Source of the DNA: Colias croceus
Taxonomy: Eukaryota; Arthropoda; Insecta; Lepidoptera; Pieridae
Assembly (NCBI RefSeq): GCF_905220415.1
Contig: NC_059546.1
Location: 4,526,001-4,590,000 of the forward strand
DNA: 64,000 bases
Direction: 5' to 3'
Position numbers and translations under genes: made by a program. A model generated the notes under the pieces. The model was not told where the DNA came from. It did not search any database and was given only the letters and a program-made list of their open reading frames with translations. Positions 36,164 through 45,750 of this stretch are shown piece by piece. The first letter of the stretch is position 1, and each line of letters begins with the position of its first letter.

Positions 36164-37389
36164 CATTGGTTACGTTAAACTTAACATACAATATAAAATA
36201 AAGTTAAAAAACCTATGAGAAATTTGTAAAAATCTTTAATTTTTTCCTTAATCTGTACAAGACTGATGCCGTTACGGTATCTACATTAGCGACAATGAAG
36301 ATATTCATTATTCCTGTAACTTCAATAAATAATTGTCATACGTAGGTAATAATAACATTAATAATTATGTTACATTTAAATATAAAGTACCTATCTATAA
36401 TTGTTCTTAATACCATTTACTGTGCTAAACCTATAATGAAGTTTTTCAATTTCGTTTAGGTCCTAAGGAAATACAATTTCCGCCCTTAGGAGCTCTTACG
36501 CCCTATTGCTCTCGGCTCTACTATAGGTACATACGTATAAGGTTATATCTCGTAGACACAGCTGTGACACCTAGAAGCAAGTTTAATATCATTTCAGTAA
36601 TAGGCTCTATCTATTATGCCGGTAATAGAAGCATAATGAATAAATGTAGAGTTTCCAAACTCGCATAAACTACCTATATTCTTTTCTAGAGACAAACATT
36701 GTATTATTCTGATAATATAGGTACCAACGTAGTAATTTATGTCGTGAAGTAAATTAATAAACCTCTCCATTATCTTTAATAGCATTTGATAGCAAAAATT
36801 CGTTACTTAGCCTAGATTATGTCTATAGCATCTATCTGCCAGGAGAAAATAGCTCGGAGAGTTTTCTTCTAAGGTAGGCATACCTAACCTTTTTGGCAAT
36901 CTTATTAAATGCTGGGATCTTATACCTCGGTACTTTCATATATTAAATGATTAGATTGCTAGGTAGGTACACACAATATGTGTCTTTACTCATCCGACCC
37001 TGAGAGCCTTTTATGAAATAAACCTTAAGCAATTTCATACCTAATCTCAAACCATATAGGTAGGTATTATAATATATAATTAATAACAAATTAAAATTAA
37101 AATAAGAATAAAATGTCTCAATCAATACGGTCTACGATTTAGATAGTTGTAAATTGCATCTTTTATCCCATCTATCAAATAAAACTTCAAGAGCACCCCA
37201 TTATCCGATTTGGGTGCATTTAAAAAGGAACCAAAACGATAAGTCCTGGCTCAAGAATGCGGACTAAACAGCATAGATGCGTCAAGCATGTGACCAAAAT
37301 ATACATACCACTTATGTGCTCTTATCTCAACGGGGTAGAATCTATTTTTGAATAATTTAATTGAAACGATAAATTTGCAAATTCACAGC
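36164..37389. other. AT-rich intergenic DNA
   Basis: No feature recognised beyond a CTCCTAAGGG-type patch near 36460-36520. Confidence 0.4.
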
Positions 37390-37500
37390 AATGGTGGACC
37401 GTCATGGCGCGTGTGACGTCATTCAACCAATGAGCACTCGAGCCGGCGCGACGGTAGCGCCACAAAATGGCTGCCGACGGCCGCTTGCCGCCGCCTCCAC
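37390..37500 (+). promoter_or_regulatory. CpG-rich promoter-like segment
   Basis: Within about 90 bp there are a perfect CRE (TGACGTCA, 37414-37421), a CCAAT box (ACCAAT, 37426-37431), GC-rich CGGCGCGACGGTAGCGCC, and CAAAATGGCTG (37463-37473), the reverse complement of the YY1/Pho consensus CAGCCATTTTG. This combination is typical of TATA-less promoters. It is followed on the + strand by a transcribable stretch ending at a strong splice donor (37643|37644), and lies about 4.5 kb upstream of the iab-4 hairpin on the same strand. I read it as a promoter of the iab-4 host transcript; that link is inference. Confidence 0.55.
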
Positions 37501-37643
37501 TCTTTAGGCCTAAATGTCAAACAAGTTCATATTTTGTACTTATTATTTTGTGACTATAATAAATGAAAGACTCATTGAAATAAATAATTTTAAATTCTGT
37601 GTGTCAAAAACAACGGAAAAATCCTGAAAGTGTTCCTTTACCG
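37500..37643 (+). ncRNA. Candidate non-coding first exon
   Basis: The sequence downstream of the promoter-like segment runs to TTTACCG|GTAAGTTTAA, an excellent insect 5' splice site. The exon start is approximate because the transcription start cannot be read. There is no sustained ORF from an ATG, so it is best taken as a 5' untranslated or lncRNA exon. A possible acceptor, TTTTTTTGTTACAG, is found at 39941|39942. The likely destination is the iab-4 primary transcript, or an unknown non-coding RNA of the same strand. Confidence 0.4.
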
Positions 37644-38529
37644 GTAAGTTTAAACCTTTTTTTATTGTGCGAGTAATAAAAATTTTATGCTTGATTAAAG
37701 ATCCATAAAATTAATTATATAGAGCGATATATGTTCACGTTTCAATAGCGACAAGATTTTCAATATTTAAGTAAATTTATTATATTTTGTTTACAACCGT
37801 TTTAATACTTACCTTTGTTTAAGTTTCAATAAACATAGAATTTGTAAATGGGTTTAAAAATTTGGGGATAAGTAGGTACTAATAAGATAAACAGATAAAA
37901 ATTTAAAATCTAATAAGATCCAGTGACACATCTAAAATACTTTTTTACTGTTTTTTTTTTTGTAATTAAGGTAGGTAGGTAACGAGAGATGTGTAATTGC
38001 ACCTTGACCTTGTAGGTAGTATCTATTAATTACCACTAATCCCTGCAACATTAATATAAAAATGCTGATAGTCCTTTTGTTTTAATCAGTTCTTGCTTTA
38101 ATGAAGAACTATGTACCTAATGGGTGTTAATTTTTTATCTTTTAATAAATATTCAAACAATAAAAAAAAAAAATAAAAAAACTGACTAAAAAGAAAAAGA
38201 GTAGGTTCCTGCCTACCCCCATACCTATAAGAATAACGATTGTTTATGTTATTTCTAAGATAAAAATAAAAATTACTTTTTTATTTAGTTATATACACAT
38301 AATATATATAGTCATATAACCTACTGTTAGTTGCTTAAATATCTAGCTACTTAGCGAGCTATCTACCTACTAATATAGAGTGAAAATTGTAGGTATTTAA
38401 CCTATTCAAAATAGTCAAATAACGAGGCACCTGAAAAAGTAGGTAATTTCTTGCAAAATCAATAATGTCAGCATTATATTATTGTCGAATTGCATACTAA
38501 TTAAAATCTCAATTCACAATTTATCTCAC
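37644..38529. other. AT-rich, putative intron
   Basis: AT-rich with poly(T) (about 37949-37961), poly(A) and CCTACCTA tracts. Nothing recognised. Confidence 0.35.
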
Positions 38530-38770
38530 GGCCAAAGCGGGTGAAGGAACCTTAAAAAGCGGACGTGTCGCAGACGCACTGTAATCATAAATCAATCTTT
38601 AAAAGATAAAAACGATATAAACTGCATATATCGATGTCCACTGTGTAAGTCACTGCTGGCAGAATTATTGCAGCAGCGTGCAGTTAAATTGCATCAATAT
38701 ATCGACGCCCGCGCATTGCACATAACGAAGATCAAAGGCGCCCTTCTCAATGTGAAGTCAAATTTCTTAT
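38530..38770. promoter_or_regulatory. Candidate enhancer with TCF and Hox/Exd-like sites
   Basis: AGATCAAAGG (38729-38738) is a perfect LEF/TCF (Pangolin) site. AATCATAAATCAATC (38583-38597) contains overlapping Hox/Exd cores. GCCAAAGCGGGTGAAGG, ATATCGATGTCC and CTGCTGGCAGAATTATTGCAGCAGCG fill the rest. The block is compact, complex and bounded by AT-rich DNA. It lies between the two putative iab-4 host promoters. Motifs are seen; enhancer activity is inferred. Confidence 0.38.
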
Positions 38771-39941
38771 TGCCATATTAATGGTACTAAGTCGATTTTA
38801 AATATCTTTAACGTTAATAAAGTCCTGAGGTGTTATCTTTTTCCAATTAAGACGTTATTTATGTCTTTTTAAATTCAACATTATTTTCTATAGGCACTGA
38901 AACATAGGTACCTAACTCAAAGATACTGTTAGATAATGAAAAACCTTTACTCATATTTTCCGAAAGATTTTCTTCCTTTGCAAAATTCTCCATAACTTCT
39001 TCAAATTAATTTTGAACTAAATAGAATAATTGAAATGAATAGATAACTGTCTACAGTTATCTATATCATTTATACTTAAAGTACATTAATTACCAACGTA
39101 TAACTGACTATTAAAATAAGTTGTCTTATTTTCTATTGTGTTGTCAAACTCTATATAATGTTTATTTGATTGTACTGATTATTTTTTAAATTATTTAAAG
39201 CAAATAACTGATAAGTGATAACAATATGGTGTTATTACATAATATTGTCATCTTTTATGAACTTTTTTACCTAAAAATTATTATACCTATGTAGCACAAT
39301 TATCTACCATCGATTGAAAAATAAACAAATACAATACCTATACAAAATTTATATGGCTTTAATTATGTATCCACTTGCTCAATACTTGCTTCACCTAGGT
39401 CCACTTTTTTATGTTACTAGTGCGTTTCATAAATATGAAAAGTAAATAATAATAAAAACAAGAAGAAATATTTTTTATCTAAGTAGATTCACTACGCATT
39501 ATAGCTCTACATCATAATGGCATATTTTTATGAAATGATTATCTACCAATAGGTTTTGTTATAGAATTAACATGAACCTATGAAATAACCGCAATACCTA
39601 CCTACTCATGAATAAATCAGGATGTCGAGGAAGTCCTCCATTCTACTTGGTGATAGATCTATCGCCAATAATCCTTAAATAAAAAAAATATCCAACGCAC
39701 TGAAATAAAAATCTAATTACACACCTATTCAACTGTAACATGTTGTTTTGCAACTTTTCTTTGATACAATCGGTCGATTTAAAATTTTAAAATATTCTAT
39801 CGCTAAGTAGAGCTTACGCTAAAACTATGGTAGAGTTAATAATAAAATGCCACAATTCCCAATCAAGAGGCGACATTCACGACTCACGACCATTAGTTTG
39901 TGTCACAGATTTGCAAATAAATCTTCATTTTTTTGTTACAG
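38771..39941. other. AT-rich intergenic DNA ending in an acceptor-like site
   Basis: No gene. It contains the 22-bp palindrome at 39647-39668 (listed separately) and ends in TTCATTTTTTTGTTACAG, a good + strand 3' splice site. Confidence 0.35.
39647..39668. repeat. 22-bp near-perfect palindrome related to the 35-36 kb foldback
   Basis: TTGGTGATAGA followed by TCTATCGCCAA is symmetric with one mismatch. The AGATCTATCACCAA core is the same as the sub-repeat of the foldback element at 35092-36154, so this may be a tiny remnant of that family. Confidence 0.6.
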
Positions 39942-40205
39942 GCGGGTGCTGCCGGGGTGAATGGTGCCACCCTATTTTTTTACGATTTTGACTCCTCCCC
40001 TTACTTACCGGCCTGTCCGTTTAATCGGCGGTCGACCATCGAATAACACAGTCATTTGGTTTCTATATCTAGTTAATGGTGTGATGTTTGAATTTCATCA
40101 TAAACTCGGGAAAGATAGCGCAAAATATTATCATACTTTCATCTTTCTTTATCATAAAAAATACAGTCTCAATTCTTCTATATTTGATCTCAATAGCAAT
40201 TGACT
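39942..40205. other. Possible exon with opposing splice signals
   Basis: After the acceptor-like site a more complex segment begins GCGGGTGCTGCCGGGGTGAATGG. A + frame from 39961 (80 codons) has no recognisable domain. The - strand carries a donor of the same form as the two putative first exons: GGCCG|GTAAGTAAGG, with the exon edge at 40009 on the - strand. The segment may thus be an exon on either strand. I do not assign a product. Confidence 0.2.
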
Positions 40206-40894
40206 ATAGCCTATAGGGGATGCTAAAATTCGTAGGTAATTGAATGCTTATTTTAAATGTAAATTATATTCATACGTTGCTATGTTCCAAACAATTAATG
40301 CATGTTCAATTTACACAATTGTATAGGTACATATTGTTTAAATTAGTAGGAACCTCTTAGTTCACCTTAATTAAAACTTTATATCGACTAATTGCACCTT
40401 CAAATTGCCGGTTTGATAACAAATGAACAACCTTTAGCGAGGTGACATTGCGATACGGACATCATTGCATCCTAAGTTTGTACATATTAACTGTAAGTTT
40501 TAGCAACCATTACAATCATGAATTAGAAATGGCTAAAGTTTGCTAAGTCACGGTAAGAGTTTGTGGAAATCGGCCCCATATAGAGCAAAGTTCACATAGG
40601 TATTCAAATGTAGATAATATCTGCGCTTCCAAGCGACTGGAACAGGTGATACAGCCAGCGTCCGCTATCAGCTTTATCGACTTTCATCAGCAACTCTTGT
40701 TAAGCTCCTATGGATATAAAATAATAAGTAGATACCTAGTATATAATTATAAATTTAAGTACCAAGGTATCAATACGTCATGAATTTTAGTTATATTTGA
40801 TAGTACCGAAAGAGGTCCTAAGCAAACTATCAAAAAACATTACGGGGTGCAAATAACAACGATCATGGCGTATGTAATGAAATTTTGCATCGGG
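40206..40894. other. Intergenic or intronic DNA
   Basis: AT-rich at first. A moderately complex patch at about 40555-40705 (GGAAATCGGCCCCATATAGAGC, TCTGCGCTTCCAAGCGACTGG, CAGCGTCCGC) precedes the GC-rich promoter-like region. No gene. Confidence 0.3.
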
Positions 40895-41077
40895 ATTATT
40901 CGTTGGGTGGCGGCGCGCGCCGCGAGGGCGGCAATCGATGTAGAGACGGGACGCGCGCCCCGACGCCAGACCGACAGACGCCCAGAGACGCCGTGCCTGG
41001 CCACACGTCCTCACTCGCGCGCCGCCCTCGCCAACCTCCAATGTTTACTTCGCACGCCGCGAACAGCTGACCGACCG
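40895..41077 (+). ncRNA. CpG-island promoter and candidate first exon of the iab-4 host transcript
   Basis: This is the most GC-rich host-like sequence in the window: GGTGGCGGCGCGCGCCGCGA, then many CG dinucleotides, ending GAACAGCTGACCGACCG|GTAAGTCACG, a near-ideal + strand splice donor (exon edge 41077). Overlapping + frames of 61-104 codons have biased Arg/Ala composition and no domain, so they are probably GC-rich artefacts. The donor lies about 0.9 kb upstream of the iab-4 hairpin on its strand, which would place the microRNA in the first intron. Promoter plus exon 1 of the primary microRNA is the simplest reading. Confidence 0.5.
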
Positions 41078-41964
41078 GTAAGTCACGTGCTTTGTCTCAT
41101 AAACGCGAACCGCTACGCGGCTTCTCGCAGCGTCCACGTCTCCACTAGTGCTTCGAAATAACTCCCGCAATTTTGTAACGTGACCGTTTTGTGCAATGCA
41201 ATCGATTGCACTGCAAGCCCGGTGTAATGCGACTTTGGTCGTAAATTACGGGTATAATGCACCCTTGCTCTTTTTTTTTCCTCTCTATTCAATCCCTCCT
41301 GAGTCGGGTCTGACAGGAGGCATTCTATTCTTTAGGTTTTTTTACGAGTGGTCGAAAGAGCACGGCTTTTGTAATGTGTCCTTCGGTTATGACAATAGGG
41401 AAGGACAATAGGCTCCATAGGCGATTGTCATCCCACCTTGCTCGAAAAGCAGTAAAAGATGATTGTCGTTCGCTACCGGCTCACGGGTTTGCGAAAATAA
41501 TTTTTGCAAACCAATCCTGTAATTTTGCACAAGACGAGCTCGCTCATTGGTAGTTAGCAAACAAAAGGTATTGTTTGGTGAGGACTTAACAAAAGCTTCG
41601 CAATTTGTGTAAGAATTCGCAAAGTCGTTATTTATTTACGATTCCACATAAGTTTGCTCATTTAGTGGAGGTCGTCTGGGATAGATTTATATTATATGAA
41701 ATGATCGTTTTTACAAATCCTCAGTGAAGTTTGCGATGTTAATTGGAATTTTTTTTCAAAGGTGCTGTCTGCTATTTTGCTGATAACGGGTGAGACTTAG
41801 AATAAGTTGTAAATAATATAATTAATAAAACATGTTAATATTTAAAGGTAAAGTAAAAACCTGTTTGTAAATTAGAATAAGCTAAAATAAATTAATGAAA
41901 ATTCTTACCCGTTGTCCCTGGATCGAAGAATCTCGAAGAAAAAGAAGAGAAGATTACGCGTCGC
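41078..41964. promoter_or_regulatory. Complex, probably conserved sequence between putative exon 1 and iab-4
   Basis: Unusually complex for this window from 41078 to about 41700, with no repeat. It includes a 24-bp near-perfect palindrome (41192-41215, half-site TGCAATGCAATC), GGTCTGACAGGAGG, TGTCCTTCGGTTATGACAATAGGG, CTACCGGCTCACGGG and two GCAAACCAAT/GCTCATTGGT CCAAT-type motifs. The density suggests an enhancer or a conserved part of the primary transcript. AT-rich from 41700 to 41930. Confidence 0.35.
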
Positions 41965-41971
41965 CTTCTGT

Positions 41972-41993
41972 ACGTATACTGAATGTATCCTGA
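41972..41993 (+). ncRNA. mir-iab-4: Mature miR-iab-4-5p
   Basis: The 22-nt 5' arm begins ACGTATACTGAATG and ends TCCTGA, identical by recall to the fly mature strand. Seed (nt 2-8) is CGTATAC. Confidence 0.95.
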
Positions 41994-42008
41994 GTGCCTC
42001 ATTCTTTC

Positions 42009-42032
42009 CGGTATACCTTCAGTATACGTAAC
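42009..42032 (+). ncRNA. mir-iab-4: Mature miR-iab-4-3p
   Basis: The 24-nt 3' arm begins CGGTATACCTTCAG and ends TACGTAAC, identical by recall to the fly mature strand. Seed is GGTATAC. Confidence 0.93.
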
Positions 42033-42037
42033 AGAAG

Positions 42038-43599
42038 ATGACACTTGCCGCTGCCTCCGTCTTCAATCTTCTACGCTGCTACGAAATCTCACTATGTTTA
42101 AATTTCCCTCTAAACATTTTACCTACTTTACTTATATTTTAGTTATAATTGCTGCGTACTATATCTTATTGTATTTTATTTTAAATCTAATTGTATTTTA
42201 AATATAAAATAATTGTATCATTGTAATCTGTAATTTTGAATGTAAAATAATTGATTGATTGTTCTGTTAATTTTATCATAAATCGTATTTTATAATTTTA
42301 TATAAACAAAACTGAACATTTTGTAATATTTGCCCGTTTGCATTCTCTTAATCATTATAAATACAATAGAATGACTTATCGCAACTAGTACCTATGTAAT
42401 AAAACAGTTTTAGTACGTAAACTTAATTGCTAAGTATAAAATACAAAGTAATTTTAGTACTTGTTATAATTACATTGACTTGTAACTAGCCGTAAGAAAC
42501 ACTGAATTAAATTCCCTACCTTCATAATAATATGTTGTTTTATTACACCTCTATTACAATTTATGTGTCTATCTCACGAATATAAAATATAATCATTAAT
42601 TGCTTACATCTACATAAAGTTTTATTCCTCATCAATCAGACACGTTACTATATACATTCAAATGTGATAAAGTATATCAATAAAGAGAGTGAAAAGAAAA
42701 CATTTCTTTTTTAAATAAACTTTCAATATCTTTTTAATATTAGTGATTAAGTAGATTTTATTCCGAGATTTAGGAATATTTCAAATTCATTGCTGATTAT
42801 TTTAATGCACTCCCTTTATTAGTATCAGTTTATCTCAAACTTTTATCTAGGTAGATACAATCAAATTACAAAAACTTTAATCTATCTACACGGATTATAA
42901 TCATAATAAGAAGCACAGAGATTCTTACCTAGGTAAAGGAAAGCTTAGAGATGTAGTTTTGGATAGGTAATTCTTGCTGAAATACCTATGTACATTCATA
43001 CAGTAAGTACGTCATACCTGATAGTCAATATTTATGTATGTATGTGTATTTGCAAAACAAAGAAAATACAAAAAGTGTAATTGAAGTAGATATCTAAACA
43101 TCTACATGCAAATGCATATAAAATCTTTAAGATTACAATTTATTGATGAAATTTACCTATAGGAAGTAATAATTAAAAAGTAAACCATAATTTTATTATC
43201 TTAATTACTAGGATTTGCTTATTAATAAATATTCAAAAGTAGATAGAGCTTTCCTTTTGTATCTAGATATATCGTTTATAATATTATATTTCATCTACTC
43301 ATGTCTACCTTAGAGAATATTGTGAATTTAAAGAGCTAAAAAATTTTTATGAAGCACCACTATCTACCTATTTCTTTTTTAATAAACTAATTATTATTTA
43401 CACATGAGAGTTTGTGTAGATATGTAAAATACAACCGCTAAGCTATTCTTATACCTATCTATTCAAATTTGATCATAATAATGTAAGAACCTACCAAGAA
43501 AAGGCGTGATAGAGTTTGCAGAATGAATGTAGAGCAGCTCATAAGAATACATTTTTTCATATTTTAATACCCTGATTCCATAACGTGAATTCTTTACTG
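42038..43599. other. Region downstream of iab-4
   Basis: 42038-42095 remains complex; AATCTTCT at 42065-42072 can pair with AGAAGATT at 41948-41955, possibly extending the basal stem of the primary transcript. 42120-42265 looks like a decayed LINE 3' tail ending in ATTGATTGATTG. After that the sequence is AT-rich with no gene. Confidence 0.4.
42120..42265 (+). repeat. Possible decayed LINE 3' end
   Basis: A run of TTATTGTATTTTATTTTAAAT, TGTATCATTGTAATCTGTAA and TTTTGAATGTAAAATAATTGATTGATTG resembles the 3' untranslated end and short tandem tail of lepidopteran non-LTR elements. No coding part and no target duplication identified. Confidence 0.3.
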
Positions 43600-44859
43600 G
43601 GGAAATTAATTAACGTTTTTTAATTTTAAAATCAAAAAATTTAATAAAAAAAATCATGTTTTTGATATGTAGTTCAGCGCCCTCTGTGTTTTAAGCAATG
43701 AACTACGATAAGATATGACGCAACTGATGCAGCTCTACATATCCAAAATGTGAAATACACTTTTTTAACATGTAAACATCAAATTTAGGTACCTAGCAAA
43801 ATATGAAAATAGTAGCTGTGATAGTAATGTTAATAGTTAATGCATCTTTTTTAAATTATTGTTTTGGTATAAACTTATGTAGGTACCTATTAATTATAAT
43901 ATCTATGATATCCTGCATTTGTCCCAAAATAATAATAAATAAAATTGAGTTGAGGTAGTAATTCCAGTAGAGATATAATGTACCTACCTACCTACCTACC
44001 TACATAGTACCTATTATAACTATAGTCTGATAGCAATAATACAGAGCATTATTGAAAAACTTATAACATTTTGGTCAAATAAAAAATAATCAAAATATTT
44101 TTAAGTTGGTAAATATTTTTACATTGCTATGATAAAACAAACAAAAAATGTCTCAATAACATAAAACGACAATCTACTTACTTTATGGCCTGAAACAAAA
44201 GATTATTGTTTTAAAGGAGAAAGTTGTAAAACCCTTCCGCGTTTGAGGTGAAACCAGGAAGACAAGGAATTGTAACAAAAAAGAGAAAGTTTAAAGGTGA
44301 ATAAAGGGACGTTTTTAACAAGGACCAATGGGAACGCAGATATGCAACTTTCTAATTTCAGTTAGAAATTGCTCCAAAAATGGACACACCATTTGCTAGG
44401 ATGTGATTGAGTGATGTGTTGCATTAACCTTTATATGTATTTTAAACTTAATTTAACTTGTGGAAAATAGGAATATATTCGTTAATTGTGGTGAAGTGTG
44501 CTCTATAGTTTAAAGCAAAATGATTTTTTATCAAAAAGAAGTGCTTCTTATTTTTACCATATTTTAAATAATATTAATCGTATACATTGGTAAGTTACCA
44601 AACGTGTCTTTAAAATATAATCATATTCAGCTTAGACTAGGTTTGAATTTTTTCAATTTTTTCATACCATTCATAAAGAAAATTACAGAAAAATATCTTC
44701 CAGAGTGACAGGAAAATTCAAAACATCACACAACAATTTTTTTTCTACTTTCATCGTGTCATTCGATTAAGTGATAGTATCATTATAATTTTATCCAAGA
44801 TTTTATCTTAGATAATCTAATTTGACATTAAAATCCAACAAGATACCCTTCTACTATCC
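43600..44859. other. AT-rich intergenic DNA with a small inverted repeat
   Basis: TTTTTGATATGTAG (near 43659) and CTACATATCCAAAA (near 43735) form the ends of a roughly 90-bp imperfect inverted repeat containing CAGCGCCCTCTGTG, probably a MITE relic. A CCTA microsatellite lies at 43981-44003. Confidence 0.4.
43981..44003. repeat. CCTA microsatellite
   Basis: Five-plus uninterrupted CCTA units. The same tetranucleotide is scattered throughout the window and is typical of many lepidopteran genomes. Confidence 0.95.
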
Positions 44860-45120
44860 ATAATATCATATCTGCTATCCGTACATCTGGCAATCGGCCA
44901 TCGTAGAACGTGCGAGAAGAGCGTTCGTAAAAAATCCGGATTCAGCATCCAACGTTTTGGAGAGTAAGCGAGATAAATGCATGTTTCATTATGTGTCTGC
45001 AAGGTCCCGGTATCGAGCGGGCTGTTGTCATGGCAACAGACAATGGATTTTGGGTGCATAATATTTTAGGCTGCGCTGGGAGCGAAGTGAGACGTGGAGG
45101 GGGCAAACGGCAGCCATCTT
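44860..45120. promoter_or_regulatory. Candidate boundary/PRE-like island with RFX and Pho motifs
   Basis: GTTGTCATGGCAAC (45024-45037) is a near-perfect palindromic X-box for RFX factors. CGGCCATCG (about 44896) and CGGCAGCCATCTT (45108-45120) fit the Pho/YY1 core GCCAT. GAGAGTAAGCGAG, GCGAGAAGAGCG, GAAGTGAGACGTGGAGGGGG add GA-rich character. Complex sequence, no repeat, no credible ORF. Polycomb response elements and boundaries of the fly bithorax complex combine Pho and GA motifs, so that role is proposed as inference. Confidence 0.38.
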
Positions 45121-45560
45121 TAAAATAATCCTAGTTTAAATCCTAGTTTAAAATAATTCAAATATAACACTTTTGAACAGATAACGAAAAAACTAGTTTA
45201 GGAGGTTATTATTCTACAGTAACATAATCATATTATTGATTATTTATATTTTAAAATATGAAAATGATATAGGAAAATAATAAAGGAAAACGCACTTATT
45301 ATTCAGAAACCAGTTAGGTAATATATAAATAGGCGACATCAGTACGTACCTATTTAGGTATTCCAAAAATATCTTATGTAACAGAGTATCTATCAATGAA
45401 ATTGATAAAGATATACTATTAATTATTATACCTAAATACCAAAAAAATATAGAGTAAAACTTAATAAAATAAAAATAAAACTCAATGTAGAGCAAATTTC
45501 AAATGAAACATCAAGTGAACAAGTCGCAATTGCTTCATTATGAAATCATGGCTCGTCTCC
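45121..45560. other. AT-rich intergenic DNA
   Basis: Contains a small direct repeat ATCCTAGTTTAAA (about 45128 and 45139). Nothing else. Confidence 0.4.
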
Positions 45561-45750
45561 GAAAATTGCGCGCACATCAAAAGGATATTTTTATTACATA
45601 GGTTTTATCTGAGTCGGTACGTACATGGAGCGCTGTGAGAGGTTGTACCGCGAACCCTCGTAAAGCCTTCGATTAATGTCGATCCTCCGGGCCTTCTCGA
45701 TTAAGCGATATACATACCTGGCTTTATATATTTCAAGCGAATGACTGTGA
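45561..45750. promoter_or_regulatory. Candidate regulatory island
   Basis: GAGTCGGTACGTACATGGAGC, GGTTGTACCGCGAACCCTCG, TCGATTAATGTCGATCCTCC, CGGGCCTTCTCGATTAAGCG and CTGGCTTTATATATTTC. Dense complex sequence in AT-rich flanks, with two GATTAA cores in similar TCGATTAA contexts. Function inferred. Confidence 0.28.

Larger units (their letters stand above)
41965..42037 (+). ncRNA. mir-iab-4: pre-miRNA mir-iab-4
   Basis: The hairpin pairs CTTCTGT at the base (41965) with ACAGAAG (to 42037), then ACGTATACTGAATGTATCC with GGTATACCTTCAGTATACGT, leaving a loop of about 15 nt around GAGTGCCTCATTCTTT. Both arms match the insect Hox microRNA iab-4: the 5p arm starts ACGTATACTG with seed CGTATAC, and the 3p arm starts CGGTATACC with seed GGTATAC. 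In flies iab-4 lies between abd-A and Abd-B and represses Ubx and other posterior-group Hox targets to sharpen segment identity. This hairpin identifies the window as the abd-A/Abd-B interval. The fly gene is transcribed opposite to the Hox genes, so the Hox genes are expected on the - strand here. Confidence 0.97.
41965..42037 (-). ncRNA. mir-iab-8: pre-miRNA mir-iab-8 (antisense of iab-4)
   Basis: The reverse complement of the iab-4 hairpin also folds into an intact hairpin. Its arms match miR-iab-8: the 5p arm starts TTACGTATACTG (read from 42031 down to 42009, seed TACGTAT), and the 3p arm starts AGGATACATTC (from 41991 down to 41970, seed GGATACA). In Drosophila this strand is part of a long RNA that starts near Abd-B, runs toward abd-A, and represses Ubx and abd-A in posterior segments. 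Sequence conservation on both strands argues that the antisense product is also made here, though expression cannot be seen from DNA. Confidence 0.85.

Noticed and set aside
40847..41161. Frames of 61-104 codons across the GC-rich region
   Set aside because: Arg/Ala/Pro-rich composition in several overlapping frames is expected from CpG-rich DNA, no domain is visible, and the frames run through the strong splice donor at 41078.
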